This document shows positions 63,247-64,000 of a stretch of DNA of 64,000 bases, one piece after another. This DNA is from Zonotrichia leucophrys gambelii (Eukaryota > Chordata > Aves > Passeriformes > Passerellidae). Both the position numbers and the translations under genes were made by a program. The DNA lies in the NCBI RefSeq assembly GCF_028769735.1, contig NC_088171.1:128605533-128669532 (forward strand), given 5' to 3'. The first letter of the stretch is position 1. Every line of letters starts with the position of its first letter. Under the pieces are notes generated by a model, which was given only the letters and a program-made list of their open reading frames with translations, made no database searches and was not told the origin of the DNA.

Positions 63247-64000
63247 CTAGGAACAAAACAGAAAAATGAAACTCAGTAGTCAGCACAAATGTTTAAGAAA
63301 TACTGTCTTCCTCCTCAAGCTACTAATGAAGTCATCCTACAAAGACAGCCCAATAAGTTAAGAATTGCTCTGTTTCTAATAACCAAAAGCCATATACTCC
63401 TTTGGGAAGAAGGACCATCCCTTTTGAAAGTAACTTTAAAGTTGGCTAATTTAGAAAGGTTTCAAATGAGCCTTTCTTTGGGAGCTCAGCTTGTTTTCAT
63501 GTCAACACGATCAGCTGCTCAAGTTTGTGGAGTTTTTAGCTAATCAAGATGACTAAGACCCACCACTTTACTGTTAATTCAATGGCTACAGCAGAGTAAG
63601 CAACCTTCTACTCCTAGAAATTCCAACATGGCAATAATCCAGGAGCTATAAAACACTCATCCTGGAATCTGGCATTATCAAAAAAGGCAAAACCAGAAAC
63701 GCACAAAAAGCCATACAAAACCCAAAAAACCCTCCCCATACACCCTGTAACAGCCCATCCTATTTCCACTGCAATGGGGCACCATGTCATGCTTAACTCA
63801 GCACTGTGACTCTTTCCTTTCCAGCATGGCATCTGTTGCCATGTCTTCACTGTGCTTCTGGGAAGCTGCCAGCCCTCACTGCCACTGGCACTCCTCTGCG
63901 TTTGCCTTAGCATCAATCCAGTAGCTCATGATCCCTCACTGAGATGCTCAAAGGAGCTCCATCACTCCCACAGGCCACAGCAGCACTGCAGGGATGGGTT
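63247..64000 (-). other. DCAF13: DCAF13 last intron (partial)
   Basis: It ends with the acceptor TTTTCTGTTTTGTTCCTAG on the minus strand. I looked for the preceding exon (a KEARRRK-type sequence) and did not see it, so the intron extends past the window end. The plus-strand frame at 63289-63543 and the minus-strand frame at 63614-63916 are not recognised and look like chance frames. Confidence 0.7.

Noticed and set aside
63247..64000. Penultimate DCAF13 exon
   Set aside because: No KEARRRK-like coding followed by a donor was found on the minus strand; it probably lies past the end.
1..64000. tRNA, rRNA, snRNA or CRISPR features
   Set aside because: No cloverleaf with A/B boxes, rRNA core sequence or spaced identical repeats was recognised by eye. 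Small RNAs such as microRNAs cannot be excluded without folding and expression data.

Overview
This is vertebrate nuclear DNA, almost certainly from a bird. The background is AT-rich and gene-poor. It is broken by CR1 LINE fragments carrying the avian 3'-end signature, by two avian endogenous-retrovirus LTRs, and by one dense CpG island. No operons, Shine-Dalgarno sites, CRISPR arrays or long intact ORFs are present. Most ORFs longer than 60 codons are chance frames or shadows.

Two genes are supported, both on the minus strand. (1) RIMS2 (RIM2, a presynaptic active-zone scaffold): its first coding exon lies at 42003-42172 inside a CpG island (about 40930-43510). It encodes the conserved N-terminus and the start of the Rab3-binding helix, and ends at a good GT splice donor. 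Everything from 42002 down to base 1 is then RIMS2 intron 1; I found no second exon. (2) DCAF13 (WD40 protein, nucleolar/CRL4 adaptor): its last coding exon is at 63159-63246, encoding the basic C-terminal tail, followed by a 3'UTR with an AATAAA signal at 62724-62729. The order DCAF13 then RIMS2 on one strand, as I recall it from human chromosome 8q, supports both calls.

Layout: 1-42002 is RIMS2 intron 1, with CR1 pieces (2690, 3874, 11335, 12119, 17655), a plus-strand LTR (10017-10560), a minus-strand ERVL-like LTR (27984-29041) and a duplicated 144-bp segment (33839 and 35203). 40930-43510 is the CpG-island promoter, with a 37-bp minisatellite, a G-quadruplex-prone tract and YY1/RE1-like motifs. 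43511-62705 is the intergenic spacer, with CR1 pieces (47262, 51130), a 108-nt pure pyrimidine run (48520) and a heavily decayed LINE of apparent RTE clade (about 53440-55810). 62706-64000 is the 3' end of DCAF13 and part of its last intron.

The most unusual item is the RTE-like LINE. Bird genomes are dominated by CR1, and RTE elements are rare in them and known in some lineages from horizontal transfer (AviRTE). Second come the architecture of the RIMS2 CpG island (minisatellite of RE1-half-site-like units, candidate antisense exon) and the 144-bp near-identical direct repeat in the intron. All identifications were made by eye and from memory of the families; no search was run.
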